A stretch of 64,000 nucleotides of DNA from Flavobacterium xueshanense (GCF_900112975.1 NZ_FONQ01000011.1:1-64000), one strand, 5' to 3'; positions 33,588 through 43,298 are shown, counted from the stretch's first letter. Numbers and translations: made by a program. The notes: a model not told the origin generated them from the letters alone.

Positions 33588-36584
33588 ATGAAAAAAATAG
33601 GAATTAAAATTGTTTTTTTTTATGTCTTATTTATTTTTGTTGCTGCGGGTTGTGTTGGTACAAAAGTGAATAAGAATAAAACAATTGTAACCAATATTCC
33701 GTCCAAAATAGAAAATTTCGACAGTATAAATTCTACTAATATTCCGCATCTTTTTGAATTATCTCCGCAAGGCAACAGATGGGTGGATAGTGTTTACAAT
33801 GCAATGACTTTAGAGGAAAAATTAGGGCAATTATTTATGGTTGCTGCTTATTCCAATAAAGATTCAGCGCATATTAAAGCTATTGATAAACTTATATTAG
33901 ATCATAAAATTGGCGGATTAATTTTCTTTCAAGGCGGTCCGCAACGCCAAGCAAAATTGACCAATCGTTATCAATCCAAATCAAAAATTCCATTATTTAT
34001 TGGTAATGATGCAGAATGGGGCTTGGGTATGCGACTGGATTCGACCTACAGTTATCCTTGGAATATGACACTTGGAGCCATCCAAAATATGCAACTTTTG
34101 GAGAAAGTAGGTGTTCAAATGGGACAACAAAGCAAACGAATGGGATTGCAATTTAACTTTGCCCCAGTGTTGGATATCAATTCAAATCCCGATAATCCGA
34201 TTATAGGTTTTCGTTCTTTTGGCGAAGATAAATTTAAAGTTACCGAGCGCGCCATTGCCATAATGAAAGGCGTTCAGAGCCAAGGTGTGTTTTCTACCGG
34301 TAAACATTTTCCGGGTCATGGAGATACGGAAACGGATTCTCATAAAAGATTACCAACTATAAATTCCTCAAAAGAAAAATTATCGGATGTAGAGTTTTAT
34401 CCCTATAAAAAAATGTTTCATGAAGGACTCTCGTCTGTTATGGTGGCACATTTAAACGTTCCCAGTTTAGAATCAAGACCTAATTTTCCTTCTTCGATTT
34501 CTTATAATATAGTTACTAATATTCTCCAAAAAAAATTGGGTTTCAAAGGGCTTATTTTTACAGATGCCCTAAATATGAGAAGTGTAAGTGATTTCAATTT
34601 ACCAAGCGAAATAAACTTTGAAGCTTTTATGGCCGGAAATGACGTGCTGTTGTTTCCTGAAAATGTTCCAGCTGCGATTGATAAATTTAAACTCGCGTAT
34701 TCTCTGAATTTATTTACTGATGAACGATTGGCTTTTTCCGTAAAGAAAATTCTAAAGTTTAAGTACAAAGCTGGTTTGAACAGTTACAAACCAATTGTGA
34801 CTGAAAGTTTATACAAAGATTTAAATTCAGTTGAAAATAATGCTTTAGAGTATGAATTGTATGAAAATGCGATTACTGTTCTAAAAAATACGGGAACTGT
34901 TTTACCAATTAAAAATTTGGACAAACAAAAAATCGCTTATGTCAAAATAGGAGAAGACAATAATGATGCATTTGTTTCGACTTTGAAAAAATATGCCGAA
35001 GTTACGGTGATTTCAGACACGAATCTGGACAGTCTTCAGGTAAAGTTGCAAGCTTTTACAACAGTGATTATTGGCTATCACAAATCGGATGTAGCTTTCA
35101 AAAACGACGATTTAAAATCGGATGAAGTATTTAAAATCAATTTTTTAGTCAAGAATAATAATGTAATTCTCAATATTTTTGCAAAACCATACGCTTTATT
35201 ACCTATTACAAATTTCGATGATGTCGAAGGATTGGTCGTTTCTTATCAAAATAGTACCATTGCTCAAATCGTTTCGGCGGAACTAATTTTTGGTTCGATT
35301 GCAGCCAAAGGGAAATTGCCGGTTTCTATTAATAACAGTTTTAAGATAAATGACGGTTTGTCTACGGAAAAATTGAATCGTTTAGGATTCACGATTCCGG
35401 AGAATGTTGGTATGAATTCAGCTATTTTATCAAAAATTGATGCTATTGTTAACAAAGCTATTAGCGCAAAAATGACACCGGGAATTCAGGTTCTTGTAGC
35501 CCGAAAAGGGAAAGTCATTTATCAAAAATCATTCGGACATCATACCTATGATGAAACGATTAAAGTTCAAGATTCAGATATATACGACGTAGCATCTTTA
35601 ACAAAAATTTTAGCAACATTGCCCAATGTTATGTTGCAGTACGATCAGCAAAATATAAATTTGGAAACAGCATTAGGAACAATGTCTCCAATTTTCAAAA
35701 ATTCGAATAAGGCAAATATTAATTTTAAGGATTTATTGTCTCATTATGCGGGACTTGCTGCCGGGATTCCATTTTACAAAGCGGCAATGGATAAATCCAA
35801 ATTACCTTCGGATATTTATTTTAGAAAAGTAGCTGAACAGGAGTTTTCTAAAAAACTGGGCGACAGTCTTTTTATCAGAAATAATTTTAGTGATACGATT
35901 ATGAAAATGATTGTTGAAAGTAAAATTGCAGTAAAAAAAGAATACAAATACAGTGATCTTACTTTCATGATCTTGAAGGATTATTTGGAAAAAACTACAG
36001 GTAAAACATTAGATGTTTTAATTCAAGAGAATTTTTATCGTTCGCTTGGTATGAATAATTCAAGTTTTAATCCGTTGACGAAATTTGATAAAAACAGAAT
36101 TCCTCCAACAGAAACGGATACTTATTTCCGTCGTCAACTTCTACAAGGCTATGTCAATGATTTGTCAGCTGCTTTAGAAGGTGGAGTTTCGGGTCATGCA
36201 GGTGTTTTTTCGAATGCAATGGATGTGGCTAAAATAATGGAACTTTATTTACAAAAAGGAAATTATGGCAATCAGCAGTATTTTTCTGAAAAGACATTTG
36301 AAGATTTCAATACCTGCTATTTTTGTGCGGTAGGAAATAGGAGAGGTGTTGGCTTTGATAAACCTCAATTGGGTTCCGAAGGCCCAACATGCGGTTGTGC
36401 TTCTATGACCAGTTTTGGACATACCGGCTACACAGGAACGATGGCTTGGGCCGATCCTGAAACACAGATTGTTTATGTGTTTTTATCCAATAGAACTTTT
36501 CCGGTAGCTGCTGAAAATAGATTATCCAAAGCAAACATTCGGGAAGACATCCAGAAGATAATTTATGAAGCGATTACAGATTAA
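33588..36584 (+). CDS. Glycoside hydrolase family 3 (NagZ-like) fused to a serine hydrolase (beta-lactamase-like) domain, lipoprotein
   Basis: 998 residues from the ATG at 33588. A frame opens 22 codons earlier within the previous gene, but the lipoprotein signal (about 1-25, ending Ala-Ala-Gly-Cys) starts here. The GH3 domain (about 60-400) has the NagZ pattern: 'GKHFPGHGDTETDSHKRLP' with the Asp-Ser-His dyad, and 'IFTDALNM' with the catalytic Asp. An alpha/beta C-domain follows (about 420-590). The second enzyme domain (about 610-990) is a class C beta-lactamase/penicillin-binding fold with Ser-Leu-Thr-Lys in 'VASLTKIL', a Tyr-Ser-Asp motif ('YKYSDLTF') and 'GHTGYTG'. A periplasmic role in cutting GlcNAc-anhydroMurNAc glycans and then processing stem peptides or a linked acyl group is inferred. 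It is followed, after the P-type ATPase, by bshA. Confidence 0.85.
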   Translation: MKKIGIKIVFFYVLFIFVAAGCVGTKVNKNKTIVTNIPSKIENFDSINSTNIPHLFELSPQGNRWVDSVYNAMTLEEKLGQLFMVAAYSNKDSAHIKAIDKLILDHKIGGLIFFQGGPQRQAKLTNRYQSKSKIPLFIGNDAEWGLGMRLDSTYSYPWNMTLGAIQNMQLLEKVGVQMGQQSKRMGLQFNFAPVLDINSNPDNPIIGFRSFGEDKFKVTERAIAIMKGVQSQGVFSTGKHFPGHGDTETDSHKRLPTINSSKEKLSDVEFYPYKKMFHEGLSSVMVAHLNVPSLESRPNFPSSISYNIVTNILQKKLGFKGLIFTDALNMRSVSDFNLPSEINFEAFMAGNDVLLFPENVPAAIDKFKLAYSLNLFTDERLAFSVKKILKFKYKAGLNSYKPIVTESLYKDLNSVENNALEYELYENAITVLKNTGTVLPIKNLDKQKIAYVKIGEDNNDAFVSTLKKYAEVTVISDTNLDSLQVKLQAFTTVIIGYHKSDVAFKNDDLKSDEVFKINFLVKNNNVILNIFAKPYALLPITNFDDVEGLVVSYQNSTIAQIVSAELIFGSIAAKGKLPVSINNSFKINDGLSTEKLNRLGFTIPENVGMNSAILSKIDAIVNKAISAKMTPGIQVLVARKGKVIYQKSFGHHTYDETIKVQDSDIYDVASLTKILATLPNVMLQYDQQNINLETALGTMSPIFKNSNKANINFKDLLSHYAGLAAGIPFYKAAMDKSKLPSDIYFRKVAEQEFSKKLGDSLFIRNNFSDTIMKMIVESKIAVKKEYKYSDLTFMILKDYLEKTTGKTLDVLIQENFYRSLGMNNSSFNPLTKFDKNRIPPTETDTYFRRQLLQGYVNDLSAALEGGVSGHAGVFSNAMDVAKIMELYLQKGNYGNQQYFSEKTFEDFNTCYFCAVGNRRGVGFDKPQLGSEGPTCGCASMTSFGHTGYTGTMAWADPETQIVYVFLSNRTFPVAAENRLSKANIREDIQKIIYEAITD

Positions 36585-36685
36585 AAGACACATTAGTTTA
36601 GCATTATCCAGGTTAAGAAACAGTTGAACTTCTCTCTTTCTGGAAGTAAATTTTGTACTTTTAGAATTCTTAATCTATTCTAATC

Positions 36686-38704
36686 ATGGCACACAAACAT
36701 AAAAATAACGCTAATCATCAAACTGCTTGTTGCGCAATGGAACAAAACAAACAGGAATCAGATAATGATCAAAATGGATGTTGTACCGCAGATAATGATG
36801 CTGAAAATTACGACGGACACGATGATGATGATAGAAACGGAAGCGAAAGTGTCTTCAGATTATTTTCGCCCTCTTTAATCAGTTTTGTATTATTAATAGT
36901 GGCGTTGTTATTTGATAATTACTTTCCGCAATCGTGGTTCAACGGCTGGGTTCGAATTGCATGGTATGTTGTAGCCTATCTTCCCGTAGGTTTTCCAGTT
37001 CTGAAAGATGCTTTTCAAAGTATCATAAAAGGAGCTTTTTTTTCCGAATTTTTTTTAATGAGTGTTGCTACAATTGGTGCTTTTGGAATTGGTCAATACG
37101 CGGAGGGCGTTACTGTAATGCTTTTTTACGCAATTGGAGAACTGTTTCAAATGATGGCTGTACAAAAAGCCAAATCAAATATCAAATCATTATTAGACCA
37201 AAGACCTGATACAGCAAATGTATTATACGGCGCGAATGTTGTTTCCAAAAAAGCTTCGGAAGTAACTATTGGAGAAATAATAGAATTAAAACCGGGAGAG
37301 AAGTTAGCATTAGATGGAAAATTACTTTCGGATCATGCGACTTTCAATACTGCCGCATTAACCGGAGAGAGCAAACCAGATTCTAAATTAAAAGGGGATA
37401 TTATTCTTGCCGGAATGATTAATCTGAATTCTATTGCGCAAATAGAAGTAACTACCGCATTTACCGACAGTAAATTATCTAAAATTCTTGAAATGGTGCA
37501 AGAAGCTACGGCCAAGAAAGCACCAACAGAGTTGTTTATCAGAAAGTTTGCTAAAATTTACACGCCAATAGTTGTTTATTTGGCTATCGGAATTTGTTTG
37601 ATTCCACTGTTATTTGTCGATAATTATGTTTTTAAAGAGTGGCTGTACCGTGCTCTGATATTTTTGGTAATTTCATGTCCATGTGCTTTAGTTATTTCTA
37701 TACCGTTGGGTTATTTTGGCGGAATTGGGGCAGCTAGTAAAAACGGAATCTTATTTAAAGGATCTACATTTTTAGATACTATGGCAGCTATTCAAGTTGT
37801 AGTTTTGGACAAAACAGGAACGCTGACCAAAGGAGTTTTTAGAGTTCAAAAAGTAGTTGCTATAGAGATTTCAGAGACCGATTTAGTTAATTATACCGCA
37901 GCGATTGAAGCTAAATCTACACATCCTGTGGGTTCAGCAATAGTAGAATTCGCCAATAATGCTAAAAACGAAACTGTTGTTACCGGAGTTACCGAAATCG
38001 CTGGTCACGGAATAAAAGGTTTTGTAAATGGAAACGAAATCTTGGTAGGAAGCCCTAAATTGATGAAAAAATTCAATATCGATTATGACACGAAACTTGA
38101 TTCGATTCCGTACACTATTATTGTCGTTGCCATCAATCAAAAATATGCAGGTTATTTTCTAATAGCTGACGAAATAAAAGAAGATGCAAAATCGGCCATT
38201 GAAAGTTTACATAAAATAAATATTAAAACAATATTGCTTTCCGGAGATAATGAAGCTGTAGTTATGGCTGTAGCCAAAGAATTGAATATCGATGAAGCAT
38301 TTGGGAATTTATTGCCGGAAAATAAAGTCGAAAAAGTGGAAGCGCTATTGCGACAAAAGTTAAAAGTTGCATTTGCTGGAGATGGAGTCAATGATGCTCC
38401 GGTAGTCGCTTTGGCGGATGTCGGAATTGCAATGGGTGGCTTAGGAAGCGATGCTACTATTGAAACCGCTGATGTTGTAATTCAAAATGACCAACCCACT
38501 AAAATTTTCACCGCTGTCACCATTGGGAGAAAAACAAAACAAATCGTTTGGCAAAATATCGGATTGGCTTTTTCAGTAAAACTAATAGTTCTGATTCTGG
38601 GAGCTGGCGGACTGGCATCGATGTGGGAGGCTGTTTTTGCAGATGTGGGCGTTGCCTTGTTAGCAATATTGAATGCGGTACGAATCCAGCGGATGAAATT
38701 TTAA
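36686..38704 (+). CDS. Zn2+/Cd2+/Pb2+-type P1B ATPase
   Basis: 672 residues. The first 55 residues form a Cys/His/Asp-rich tail (several Cys-Cys pairs and a His-Asp-Asp-Asp-Asp run) instead of the usual HMA domain. Membrane helices, then actuator 'TGESKP', the CPC ion site Cys331-Pro332-Cys333, the phosphorylated Asp375 in 'DKTGTLTKG', the His-Pro motif in 'STHPVGSAIV' and 'AGDGVNDAPV' follow. TM7 carries Lys in 'FSVKLIVLILG' and TM8 carries 'FADVGVALLA' (Asp-x-Gly), the signature of the Zn/Cd/Pb group (P1B-2). It exports divalent heavy metals across the inner membrane with ATP. It stands between the GH3 fusion and bshA; bacillithiol is known to buffer zinc in some bacteria. Confidence 0.88.
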   Translation: MAHKHKNNANHQTACCAMEQNKQESDNDQNGCCTADNDAENYDGHDDDDRNGSESVFRLFSPSLISFVLLIVALLFDNYFPQSWFNGWVRIAWYVVAYLPVGFPVLKDAFQSIIKGAFFSEFFLMSVATIGAFGIGQYAEGVTVMLFYAIGELFQMMAVQKAKSNIKSLLDQRPDTANVLYGANVVSKKASEVTIGEIIELKPGEKLALDGKLLSDHATFNTAALTGESKPDSKLKGDIILAGMINLNSIAQIEVTTAFTDSKLSKILEMVQEATAKKAPTELFIRKFAKIYTPIVVYLAIGICLIPLLFVDNYVFKEWLYRALIFLVISCPCALVISIPLGYFGGIGAASKNGILFKGSTFLDTMAAIQVVVLDKTGTLTKGVFRVQKVVAIEISETDLVNYTAAIEAKSTHPVGSAIVEFANNAKNETVVTGVTEIAGHGIKGFVNGNEILVGSPKLMKKFNIDYDTKLDSIPYTIIVVAINQKYAGYFLIADEIKEDAKSAIESLHKINIKTILLSGDNEAVVMAVAKELNIDEAFGNLLPENKVEKVEALLRQKLKVAFAGDGVNDAPVVALADVGIAMGGLGSDATIETADVVIQNDQPTKIFTAVTIGRKTKQIVWQNIGLAFSVKLIVLILGAGGLASMWEAVFADVGVALLAILNAVRIQRMKF

Positions 38705-38781
38705 AATCCGATGGTATTTAACTTAAAATTCCATAAAACCCATTCCTATTTTTCTTAATTTCGTTTTATTAAATTACATAC

Positions 38782-39915
38782 ATGAAAATTGCAATAGTTT
38801 GTTATCCTACCTTTGGAGGTAGTGGTGTTGTCGCTACAGAACTGGGACTGGAATTGGCTCGTCGAGGTCATGAAATACATTTTATAACCTACAGTCAGCC
38901 TGTGCGTTTGGCGCTTTTGAACCCCAATGTGCATTACCATGAAGTGAATGTTCCAGAATATCCATTGTTCCATTATCAACCGTATGAATTGGCTTTATCG
39001 AGCAAATTGGTCGATATGGTAAAATTATATAAAATAGAATTGCTTCACGTTCATTATGCTATTCCACATGCGTATGCGGGATATATGGCAAAACAAATGT
39101 TGAAAGATGAAGGAATTAATATACCAATGGTCACAACGCTGCATGGAACTGATATTACATTGGTAGGAAATCACCCTTTTTATAAACCAGCGGTAACTTT
39201 TAGTATCAACAAATCAGATTTTGTTACTTCGGTTTCCCAAAGTTTGAAAGACGATACCTTAAAATTATTTAATATAAAAAATGAAATTGAGGTGATTCCA
39301 AATTTTATCGAATTGAATAAAAATAGTAACGACCCGAGTATTCCTTGTCAACGTTCGGTTATGGCGAAGGAAAATGAGCGAATCATAACGCACATCAGTA
39401 ATTTTAGAAAAGTAAAACGAATTCCTGATGTCATTAAAATTTTCTATAACATTCAGAAGGAGATTCCTGCGAAATTGATGATGGTCGGAGATGGTCCTGA
39501 AAAAGAAAAAGCGGAATATTTATGTCAGGAATTGGGGATTTTAGACAAGGTGATTTTCTTTGGTAACAGTAATGAAATTGATAAAATACTGTGCTTGACA
39601 GATTTGTTTTTGCTTCCTTCAGAAACAGAAAGTTTTGGACTTGCTGCTTTGGAAGCTATGGCTTGTAAAGTTCCAGTTATTTCCAGTAATTCCGGAGGTT
39701 TGCCAGAGGTGAATCATGATGGTATTTCCGGTTACTTAAGTGATGTTGGAAACATAGAAGAAATGGCTCAAAATGCCCTGAAAATCCTGAAGGATGATGC
39801 GGTTCTTCAACAATTTAAAGAAAACGCTTTGACAGTTGCAAAACAATTTGATATTAAAAACATTTTGCCACTTTACGAAGAGTTGTATAAAAAAGCCCTT
39901 AATAAATTTTTATAA
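38782..39915 (+). CDS. bshA: N-acetyl-alpha-D-glucosaminyl L-malate synthase BshA
   Basis: 377 residues, GT4 glycosyltransferase with two Rossmann domains. The N-terminus 'MKIAIVCYPTFGGSGVVATELGLELARRGHEIHFITY' is the BshA type, with the malate/UDP-GlcNAc-binding 'GGSG'. 'LHVHYAIPHAYAGYMAK' and 'TLHGTDITLVG' follow. The UDP-binding 'LPSETESFGLAALEAMAC' with the Glu-x7-Glu motif is near 290-308. It joins UDP-GlcNAc to L-malate in the first step of bacillithiol synthesis. bshB and bshC are not in this window. The bacillithiol pathway is known in Bacteroidota. Confidence 0.92.
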   Translation: MKIAIVCYPTFGGSGVVATELGLELARRGHEIHFITYSQPVRLALLNPNVHYHEVNVPEYPLFHYQPYELALSSKLVDMVKLYKIELLHVHYAIPHAYAGYMAKQMLKDEGINIPMVTTLHGTDITLVGNHPFYKPAVTFSINKSDFVTSVSQSLKDDTLKLFNIKNEIEVIPNFIELNKNSNDPSIPCQRSVMAKENERIITHISNFRKVKRIPDVIKIFYNIQKEIPAKLMMVGDGPEKEKAEYLCQELGILDKVIFFGNSNEIDKILCLTDLFLLPSETESFGLAALEAMACKVPVISSNSGGLPEVNHDGISGYLSDVGNIEEMAQNALKILKDDAVLQQFKENALTVAKQFDIKNILPLYEELYKKALNKFL

Positions 39916-39986
39916 ATTTTAGAATTTGTAAATTTAAATGAGAATGAGTTTTAGAATCTATTCCATTTAATTAAAAAATATAAAAA

Positions 39987-40415
39987 ATGAAAAAAGTAAT
40001 TCTATCAGTATTTGCTATAGCTCTGGCATCTTGCGGTGCTACTTCTTCGAAAAGTTCAGGTACAAATAAGTTGTATGAAGTTTTGACACAACAAACGACT
40101 GGCGGTGCTAATATTCGCTTTTTTGAGATTCTTTCGGAACCAAACGAAATTAAAATGTTGCAGAATGATGAAAATTTAAAAAATAAAATTAGTGCTAATG
40201 ATGTTCAGAAATCTAATTTCATTGTTTTGAATATGGGAGAGAAATCAACCGGCGGTTACAATATAGGTATTGATAATATAGTTGAAACCGATAAAAATAT
40301 AATCATAACGGTGAAGGAAACAAATCCTGAACCGGGAAGTATGGTTACACAAGCGTTTACTACTCCTTTTTGTGTAGTAAAAATAAATTCTAAAAAAGAA
40401 ATTATAATTAAATAA
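39987..40415 (+). CDS. PrcB-like lipoprotein (PrcB_C domain)
   Basis: 142 residues. The lipoprotein signal ends Leu-Ala-Ser-Cys (about 13-16). The mature part includes 'KSNFIVLNMGEKSTGGYNIGIDNIVE', where Ser-Thr-Gly-Gly-Tyr is characteristic of the PrcB C-terminal domain. It ends 'QAFTTPFCVVKI'. PrcB was described as a partner of the PrtP/dentilisin surface protease in Treponema, but in Bacteroidota the domain occurs without that protease, so the role is unknown. Possibly it assists an exported enzyme. Confidence 0.75.
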   Translation: MKKVILSVFAIALASCGATSSKSSGTNKLYEVLTQQTTGGANIRFFEILSEPNEIKMLQNDENLKNKISANDVQKSNFIVLNMGEKSTGGYNIGIDNIVETDKNIIITVKETNPEPGSMVTQAFTTPFCVVKINSKKEIIIK

Positions 40416-40433
40416 TAAGAAGATTAATTAAAC

Positions 40434-40466
40434 AAAAAAAAGCCACTATTTCTAGTGGCTTTTTTA
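40434..40466. terminator. Bidirectional terminator between the PrcB-like gene and the OmpW/beta-barrel gene
   Basis: AGCCACTA / TAGTGGCT arms with a four-base loop, flanked by a run of A on the left and T on the right. It serves the convergent genes ending at 40415 and 40485. Confidence 0.8.
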
Positions 40467-40484
40467 ATGTATTACATGGTAATA

Positions 40485-40988
40485 CTAGAATTGATATCTT
40501 AGCGCTAAAGCTACATCAGAACCATAGTTATTTTTGTAGTATCCACTTCCACCAAATTCAGGTCTGAAATCTAAAGACACTAATAAAGGAAAGTCAAAGT
40601 TGTATTCAATACCGATATCTCCAGCAGCAAATGCAAAAGTATCATTGTATGAAGTATTGTTGTTATCATAGCTGTAGTTACCTACACCACCACCAATACC
40701 TGCATACCAGTTGAAACCACCATCAATGTTCCATACCCATTGGTATAAACCTGTAAGTTTGATAGCACTATCATCGTAGTTATTGTCGTTGAAGTTAGTT
40801 CTGTTTCTCCAACCTAAATCAAGTTCAAGTCTATTGTTGCTTCCTAATGCTCTTTGGTAAGAAAGTTCAGCACCAAAACCACCGCTATCCCCAAAACGAA
40901 GACCTAATGCGTTTTTTGAAATATCCTGAGCTTGTGCGGTAAATGCTAATCCAATTAACATGATTGCCGATAAAATAATTTTTTTCAT
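40485..40988 (-). CDS. Small outer-membrane beta-barrel protein
   Basis: 167 residues from the ATG at 40988. A frame opens 21 codons earlier, but the signal peptide (Met-Lys-Lys-Ile-Ile-Leu-Ser to Ala-Gln-Ala-Gln) begins here and a -7 element lies between the two. The mature part shows alternating hydrophobic strands with Gly and aromatic residues ('LGLRFGDSGGFGAELSYQRAL', 'WYAGIGGGVGNYSYD') and a C-terminal Tyr-Gln-Phe typical of outer-membrane assembly signals. About eight strands are expected. The function is unknown; small barrels of this kind can be structural or stress-related. Confidence 0.75.
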   Translation of the reverse strand: MKKIILSAIMLIGLAFTAQAQDISKNALGLRFGDSGGFGAELSYQRALGSNNRLELDLGWRNRTNFNDNNYDDSAIKLTGLYQWVWNIDGGFNWYAGIGGGVGNYSYDNNNTSYNDTFAFAAGDIGIEYNFDFPLLVSLDFRPEFGGSGYYKNNYGSDVALALRYQF

Positions 40989-41008
40989 AAGTAAGTTTTT
41001 TATTGTTA

Positions 41009-41016
41009 CAAATGTA
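41009..41016 (-). promoter_or_regulatory. -7 element of the small beta-barrel gene
   Basis: TACATTTG on the minus strand fits TAnnTTTG exactly, 20 bases before the ATG at 40988. No good TTG was found at the -33 distance. It supports the shorter start. Confidence 0.45.
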
Positions 41017-41104
41017 TAATTTAGTTGGACATGATTTTTATAAAATTTCAATGAAAAGTTATATAATTTACTTATTTCGGAATTGGAAAGCTTAAAATAG
41101 AGAA

Positions 41105-41944
41105 TTACATTAAAATGTTTTGTTTTGAAAATAGTACAGAAGCTATGATTTGATTGCTCAAAATATCTTCCATTTCAAAAAAATTATCTTCTTCTACGTA
41201 ATTCATTTCGGAATAGCGAAATAGTTTCCAACGTTTTTTATTGTATTCTAATGCTGTTAGATTTTCTACCCAATCTCCAGAATTTAAATACAATGTGTTG
41301 CCATTTTTGGTTTCTTTTTGAATCATTTTAGGTTCGTGAATATGACCACAAATAACATAATCATATTTGTTTTCGATAGCTAATTCAGTGGCTGTTTTTT
41401 CAAAATCAGAAATGTGTTTTACGGCTTTTTTCACGCTAGCCTTTATTCTTTTGGAAAAAGAGTAGGGTTCCTTTCTTATTTTTAACAAACACCAATTTAC
41501 TAATCGGTTTAAAAGAATCAGATAATCATAACCCAAACCACCCATTTTCGCAATCCATTTAGAATGTTGTACGGAAGCATCAAAAACATCGCCGTGAAAA
41601 ATCCATGCTTTTTTATCATCTAAATGCAACACTAATTTATCCACCAATTCAAAATTACCCATGCGCATGTCGCTAAATTTTCGGAGCATTTCATCGTGAT
41701 TTCCAGTTATGTAATACACTTTTGTTCCCTTTGAAGCAAAACTGATAATTTTTTGGATGACTTTTAAATGCGTTTTTGGAAAATAGGATTTTCTAAATTG
41801 CCAGACATCAATAATATCCCCATTTAAAACTAAAGTCTTGGGTTTTATGGCTGATAGATAATTGTAAAGTTCTTTGGCATGGCTACCAAAAGTTCCAAGA
41901 TGCACATCTGAAATCACCACTAATTCGACTTTTCTTTTTTTCAA
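41105..41944 (-). CDS. Calcineurin-like phosphoesterase, UDP-2,3-diacylglucosamine hydrolase (LpxH/LpxI-like) type
   Basis: 279 residues. The metallophosphoesterase motifs appear in order: 'VISDVHLGTFGSH' (Asp-x-His), 'LVLNGDIIDVW' (Gly-Asp), 'YYITGNHDEML' (Gly-Asn-His-Asp), 'WIFHGDVFD', and 'YVICGHIHEP' (Gly-His-x-His). Together they bind two metal ions. Bacteroidota homologues are annotated as UDP-2,3-diacylglucosamine diphosphatase in lipid A synthesis. The specific substrate cannot be proven by motifs, and the length exceeds E. coli LpxH (240). Confidence 0.82.
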   Translation of the reverse strand: MKKRKVELVVISDVHLGTFGSHAKELYNYLSAIKPKTLVLNGDIIDVWQFRKSYFPKTHLKVIQKIISFASKGTKVYYITGNHDEMLRKFSDMRMGNFELVDKLVLHLDDKKAWIFHGDVFDASVQHSKWIAKMGGLGYDYLILLNRLVNWCLLKIRKEPYSFSKRIKASVKKAVKHISDFEKTATELAIENKYDYVICGHIHEPKMIQKETKNGNTLYLNSGDWVENLTALEYNKKRWKLFRYSEMNYVEEDNFFEMEDILSNQIIASVLFSKQNILM

Positions 41945-42081
41945 GGTATTTGAATTTGAAGTTTACCAAAATAATCGAAATATTAACTAACGAAATCGAA
42001 TAAAAGGTTAAGAAATGTAACACAAGATTAATTTAATAACAATAAATGTGGAATGTTGGTCAAAACTTTAAAGGCTAAAAT

Positions 42082-42111
42082 TTTGAACTTTAAACTAAAA
42101 TGGTACTTTTG
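42082..42111 (+). promoter_or_regulatory. Strong Bacteroidota promoter of aroC
   Basis: TTTG at 42082-42085, an 18-base spacer, then TACTTTTG at 42104-42111, matching the consensus in full. Transcription would start near 42118, ten bases before the aroC ATG at 42128, and excludes the upstream frame opening at 42053 as coding. Confidence 0.65.
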
Positions 42112-42127
42112 TTCAAAACTAATTATA

Positions 42128-43186
42128 ATGGCAGGAAATAGCTACGGAACACTATTTAGGATAACAACTTTTGGAGAATCTCACGGTGACGCTTTGGGCG
42201 GAATAATAGACGGTTGTCCTCCTGGAATCACAATAGATTTCGATGCAATTCAATTCGAAATGTCACGCAGAAAGCCAGGTCAATCAGCCATTGTAACCCA
42301 ACGTAAAGAACCGGACGCTGTTCAATTCCTTTCCGGGATTTTTGAAGGTAAAACCACAGGAACCCCAATCGGTTTTATTATTCCCAACACGAATCAAAAA
42401 TCTGACGATTACTCCCATATAAAAGATAATTACAGACCTAGTCATGCAGATTATGTGTATGAAAAAAAATATGGCGTTCGTGATTATCGCGGAGGCGGGC
42501 GCAGTTCAGCTCGTGAAACGGCCAGCAGAGTAGTGGCGGGAGCTATTGCAAAGCAAATGTTGCCAGAAATAAAAATTAATGCTTACGTTTCTTCAGTTGG
42601 GCCAATTTTTTTAGAAAAGCCATACCAAGATTTGGATTTTTCGAAAACAGAAAATAATCCGGTTCGTTGTCCTGATGAGGAATCAGCTGTAATCATGGAG
42701 AAGTACATACGCGATATTCGCAAGCAAGGCGATACCGTAGGTGGAACCGTAACCTGCGTGATTCAAAATGTACCTATAGGTTTAGGAGAACCTGTTTTTG
42801 ATAAACTACATGCTGAACTTGGTAAAGCAATGCTTTCTATAAATGCTGTAAAAGGTTTTGAATATGGAAGTGGTTTTTGCGGGGCAAAAATGAAAGGCAG
42901 CGATCACAATGATTTATACAATCCTGACGGAACAACCAAAACCAATCTTTCAGGTGGAATACAAGGTGGCATCAGTAACGGAATGGACATTTATTTTCGC
43001 GTCGCTTTCAAACCGGTGGCAACCATTATGCAGAAACAAGAATCATTAGACAACGAAGGTAATATTACGGAAATGACCGGAAAGGGACGTCATGATCCTT
43101 GTGTTGTACCGCGTGCTGTGCCTATCGTTGAAGCAATGGCAGCCATTGTTTTAGCTGATTTTTATTTAATAAACAAAACATATTAA
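42128..43186 (+). CDS. aroC: Chorismate synthase
   Basis: 352 residues from ATG 42128; the promoter at 42082-42111 rules out an earlier start. The conserved N-terminus is '[30 protein letters not shown]' with 'RRKPGQ' next. '[25 protein letters not shown]' is the FMN/EPSP-binding region, and '[22 protein letters not shown]' closes the enzyme. It catalyses the last shikimate-pathway step (EPSP to chorismate) with reduced FMN. It stands alone, with its own promoter and a short gap before the transporter. Confidence 0.96.
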   Translation: MAGNSYGTLFRITTFGESHGDALGGIIDGCPPGITIDFDAIQFEMSRRKPGQSAIVTQRKEPDAVQFLSGIFEGKTTGTPIGFIIPNTNQKSDDYSHIKDNYRPSHADYVYEKKYGVRDYRGGGRSSARETASRVVAGAIAKQMLPEIKINAYVSSVGPIFLEKPYQDLDFSKTENNPVRCPDEESAVIMEKYIRDIRKQGDTVGGTVTCVIQNVPIGLGEPVFDKLHAELGKAMLSINAVKGFEYGSGFCGAKMKGSDHNDLYNPDGTTKTNLSGGIQGGISNGMDIYFRVAFKPVATIMQKQESLDNEGNITEMTGKGRHDPCVVPRAVPIVEAMAAIVLADFYLINKTY

Positions 43187-43298
43187 TACTAATTTTGGCA
43201 CTTTTCGTATTTTTCAACATATAGTTTTTACTTGGTTGCTCTCAAAAAAAAGATATTGTTTTAATTTACGCGGGTACTAAACCTAATAACCACTTTTA

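Noticed and set aside
42053-42127. Upstream extension of aroC
   Set aside because: A full promoter lies inside it (42082-42111), and chorismate synthases begin at the Met-Ala-Gly-Asn segment.
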